Notes under the pieces: generated by a model | Told to the model about the DNA's origin: nothing | What the model saw: only the letters and a program-made list of their open reading frames with translations | Databases searched by the model: none | Source of the DNA: Bacteroidaceae bacterium | GTDB lineage: Bacteria > Bacteroidota > Bacteroidia > Bacteroidales > Bacteroidaceae | Length of the DNA stretch: 64,000 nt | Direction: 5' to 3' | Assembly (NCBI GenBank): GCA_017617335.1 | Contig: JAFZWK010000028.1 | Location: forward strand, 58,644 to 122,643 | Shown: one piece after another, positions 63,701 to 64,000 of the stretch | Layout: each line of letters starts with the position of its first letter | Position numbering within the stretch: the stretch's first letter is position 1 | Made by a program: the position numbers and the translations under genes

Positions 63701-64000
63701 GCATACGACAAGGTTCAGTCTTTGTTGGATGGTACTTATACCTATGATCCTACAGACATTCCTGAGATGAGTACAGCTGACAACATTGTTCTCTACACGA
63801 TCAAGAACTGTCGTTCAGGCAAGTATGTAAGCTATGCCGGTGATGACACCAACATGCTCCAGACACCTGAGATGACGGAGAACTCCTACTTCTATTTTGT
63901 AGCTGATGGCGAGACTGTAGGCAAATTCACTCCTGTTAAGATATACAATGTATCTGCTGGTAAGGCTATGGATGATTTTGCATCTTGGGGTCTTGGTAAA
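57782..64000 (+). CDS. Giant secreted LamG/GLUG/F5-8C protein (3' end outside window)
   Basis: The frame opens with ATG at 57782 and stays open to the window edge (2073 codons visible). After a signal peptide (about 19 residues, ending VWAQ) come a LamG domain (about 20-265) and a second LamG-like domain (about 280-480). GLUG blocks lie at about 493-760, 825-1090, 1245-1500 and 1518-1750. Between the first two is a linker with YEGYICKNCGQINP. Between blocks 2 and 3 is a beta-sandwich (about 1098-1240) that matches the one in the 697-5589 protein. An F5/8C-like module (about 1775-1928) and the start of a ricin-like module follow. It is presumed to be an adhesin or glycan-binding surface protein. 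Confidence 0.88.
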   Translation, partial: MKHKFLFLMTALFASSVWAQVPKADLLDVVFNEDGTATDVSDSKMTVETFGSPFIVKSAKYGINVLCMRNETWSKTPTSYFRVDYEENADYLAALADGHTLECLVRPYWDGDLADVECKPFSSHQGGGTGFLICKKSGARDNEFTFLPNVSETGKSTWRWANSGVVPQKGVYYHIVGVYDKANAVAKIYVNGELKNTIPAPGNYLLASSGNNKFIIGGDPGPINSVQGLGTTSWQGDVAMARVYSEPLTDEQVAAVYESVKAMDTGAIDHRDFDGADGKWTFEKADNLLKPAEGILQLQPISVGKYSVNVCETLDEVGIVPAEGPTAEDKAVFVPRFAGFLLKRPDDSPATKSYTIMMDIKMEDAVSYNGLIQTNRANKEKNDGDLFISENKIGMRALGGYFGEILDNTWYRIALTNSDGAVKVYVNGEKVINKETDDGRWEIDPWGFYLFCDEDEEMVDTYVSEITFWETPLTDEEISALGGFKEEEELQKNEEGIYEIGTANQLAQFASIVNAGEVDANAVLMKDIDMGGKLVDGAPAEDSPLFTPIGTTEVPFAGEFDGQGHVIKNLVINTGVDYTGLFGRVTGTAVIKNFIVDSNSYIGGNAFVGVVGGTINGASTVLIDRIGMEGKVVAAAQNAGGIFGCNMNNPATVVSNCYVTGPVIGARESGQINGWLGGGKIENCWAIGTIEGVYDKTEGAGDGFYRGTPTVAGVLYSNALYRNATTNPFDEEDAKSGKMTFALNGNNADGAWHQTLGVDTYPTLNPTSKKVYAVPTEGFRCDGVPQGEIVYTNEEQTPEIPAHEYEGYICKNCGQINPDFVKPEDGVYSLSEPIQLAWFADMVNSGKTTLNAKLVNDIDMTGVTMSPIGSESNNYRGTFDGQFYTISNFSIQKEENYIGLFGVVSGGATIKNFTVTNAKIAGTSYIGIIGGTNGSGTVVVDGLGFEGESLGTGRNVSGIIGVNMGSAATLSITNCYVIGKVIGNVESAAITGWTGGGVVANCWTTATVAGYDADPHDFYRNNNTQISNSYNDNGLQAGVTLIPEGALESGELTYLLNEGNPNGPWHQTIGEDAYPTLLPSHGVVYKDGDTYINSVAPVGYFTLLTENSNQMNVTQVDEYEYNILSTGGDPYVSVSDLPRDLTPEEVYVMFEYKSSTGIPGAEFFFANTHNGFAGGVEQNFDIPASDDWKVLFVNIADSRANFGWGSAGGNLRLDTGTIPGLDLSIRNITIVTAAQKEAYESSHKYYEIATAADLVEFANAVNAGDTGAGAELTADIDMAGVEYTPAGIVGAPYTGIFNGKGHKISNLVINKSDDYAGLFGVVGGGVVIKNLTLDSTCSITGTRFVGVIGGSNGGGTITIDRVANEGSVSGTAENVSGIIGVNMSSAATFKITNVYSTGTITGKNESAAISGWTGGGDIQNAYSISSVTGLDGDNTLFRGSPSFANVFDINGKQGTAITAEQVASGELAYKFNEAAGKTVLYQKIGEDAYPTFDASRGEVYTDGKGNYFNASLELNEKNQYEISNSIQLVLFSELVNSGATSASAVLTADIDMSNVPNFTPIGLYSDTAGYPNFTYHGVFDGQGHIIRNLTITREDKYETGLFSRTQSATVMNLGVENATITNTQAIRCGVFGGEMYISTIKNLFSVGEIVINTTHDQKGGIAGEAFSTTLQNCYTVYGVAANNTNVYSNTFQGDEVAQGIATGELCFKLNGGSSDNPIYFQTLGEDAYPVLTNTSKVVFQDGETYTNEYPAWYLLKELIAASKTLAASTKIINETALITNTSQFSSNCAWDNQGSLNDLLDGSTLTFFHSTTAMNVADGNEYMDVALNKAVSSFVLEFSGRGDGAAVGAAWHDTPDKIRIYASKDGENWVEITTQQYEIANVDNAYYKSSEPVELGDEYSYVRFNILHTTSNNAYWNVSEFQMYETALDENSPIVTIPRLSTAVADLEGLAAAKTALVSDHTGTQSDINELQRAYDKVQSLLDGTYTYDPTDIPEMSTADNIVLYTIKNCRSGKYVSYAGDDTNMLQTPEMTENSYFYFVADGETVGKFTPVKIYNVSAGKAMDDFASWGLGK

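Noticed and set aside
48979-64000. Polysaccharide utilisation locus
   Set aside because: GH127, the GH99-like enzyme and surface lectins suggest one, but no SusC/SusD pair or hybrid two-component regulator is present in the window.

Overview
The window looks like a Prevotella-type member of the Bacteroidales. The evidence is many Bacteroidetes-style promoters (TTTG, 19-21 bp, TAnnTTTG), weak Shine-Dalgarno sequences, very large secreted proteins built from F5/8C, CotH, GLUG, LamG and Big_2 modules with type IX-secretion-like C-terminal tails, DUF4332 and DUF1846 genes, and Bacteroidetes-type glycoside hydrolases (GH92, GH127, a GH99-like/WbsX enzyme). No tRNA, rRNA, CRISPR array, transposase or integrase was seen.

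Layout. (1) 0-17.5 kb, all on the minus strand: a truncated fasciclin lipoprotein, a 1630-residue lectin-like surface protein, a CotH/GLUG protein followed by a TrmH-family methyltransferase and an esterase, a small lipoprotein followed by a GH92 mannosidase, a DUF4332 protein and a second fasciclin protein. (2) 17.7-27.3 kb: nucleotide-sugar genes. gmd-fcl-manC make GDP-mannose and GDP-fucose, with gmd fused in frame to a Cro/C1-type HTH. ugd and a 4-epimerase make UDP-GlcA and UDP-GalA. A DUF1846 protein and a Gfo/Idh/MocA oxidoreductase follow. (3) 27.3-44.3 kb: a 14-gene minus-strand exopolysaccharide operon. It holds a LicC-like/aminotransferase fusion, an APC permease, a second LicC-like enzyme, an ornithine-cyclodeaminase-like enzyme, Wzy, two LicD proteins, Wzx, three glycosyltransferases, a WecG/TagA enzyme, a beta-helix protein and an NTP_transf_5 protein. 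Its centre (31-40 kb) is visibly AT-rich. (4) 44.5-49 kb: a replication and partition locus with parA, a small probable centromere-binding protein, a Rep_3 initiator and an elaborate iteron origin. (5) 49-64 kb: GH127 diverging from a GH99-like gene, then a second CotH/GLUG protein and a giant LamG/GLUG protein cut by the window end.

Two things stand out. First, the origin has five 22-bp iterons, then 188 bp of AT-rich DNA, then five inverted 22-bp iterons in mirror arrangement, with six better-conserved dispersed copies beside them. The initiator ends in what looks like a DnaA domain-I module, so the Rep_3 protein may recruit the helicase in the manner of DnaA. Gene orientation flips around this point, which fits the origin of a secondary chromosome or chromid rather than a small integrated plasmid.

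Second, four intergenic arrays (16 units) carry a 10-bp palindrome CAAC-(GT or AC)-GTTG at exactly 22-bp steps. Each lies upstream of a promoter: for the surface lectin, the lipoprotein/GH92 unit, ugd and DUF1846, and the exopolysaccharide operon. This suggests an undescribed regulatory or DNA-organising element that ties surface-glycan genes together.
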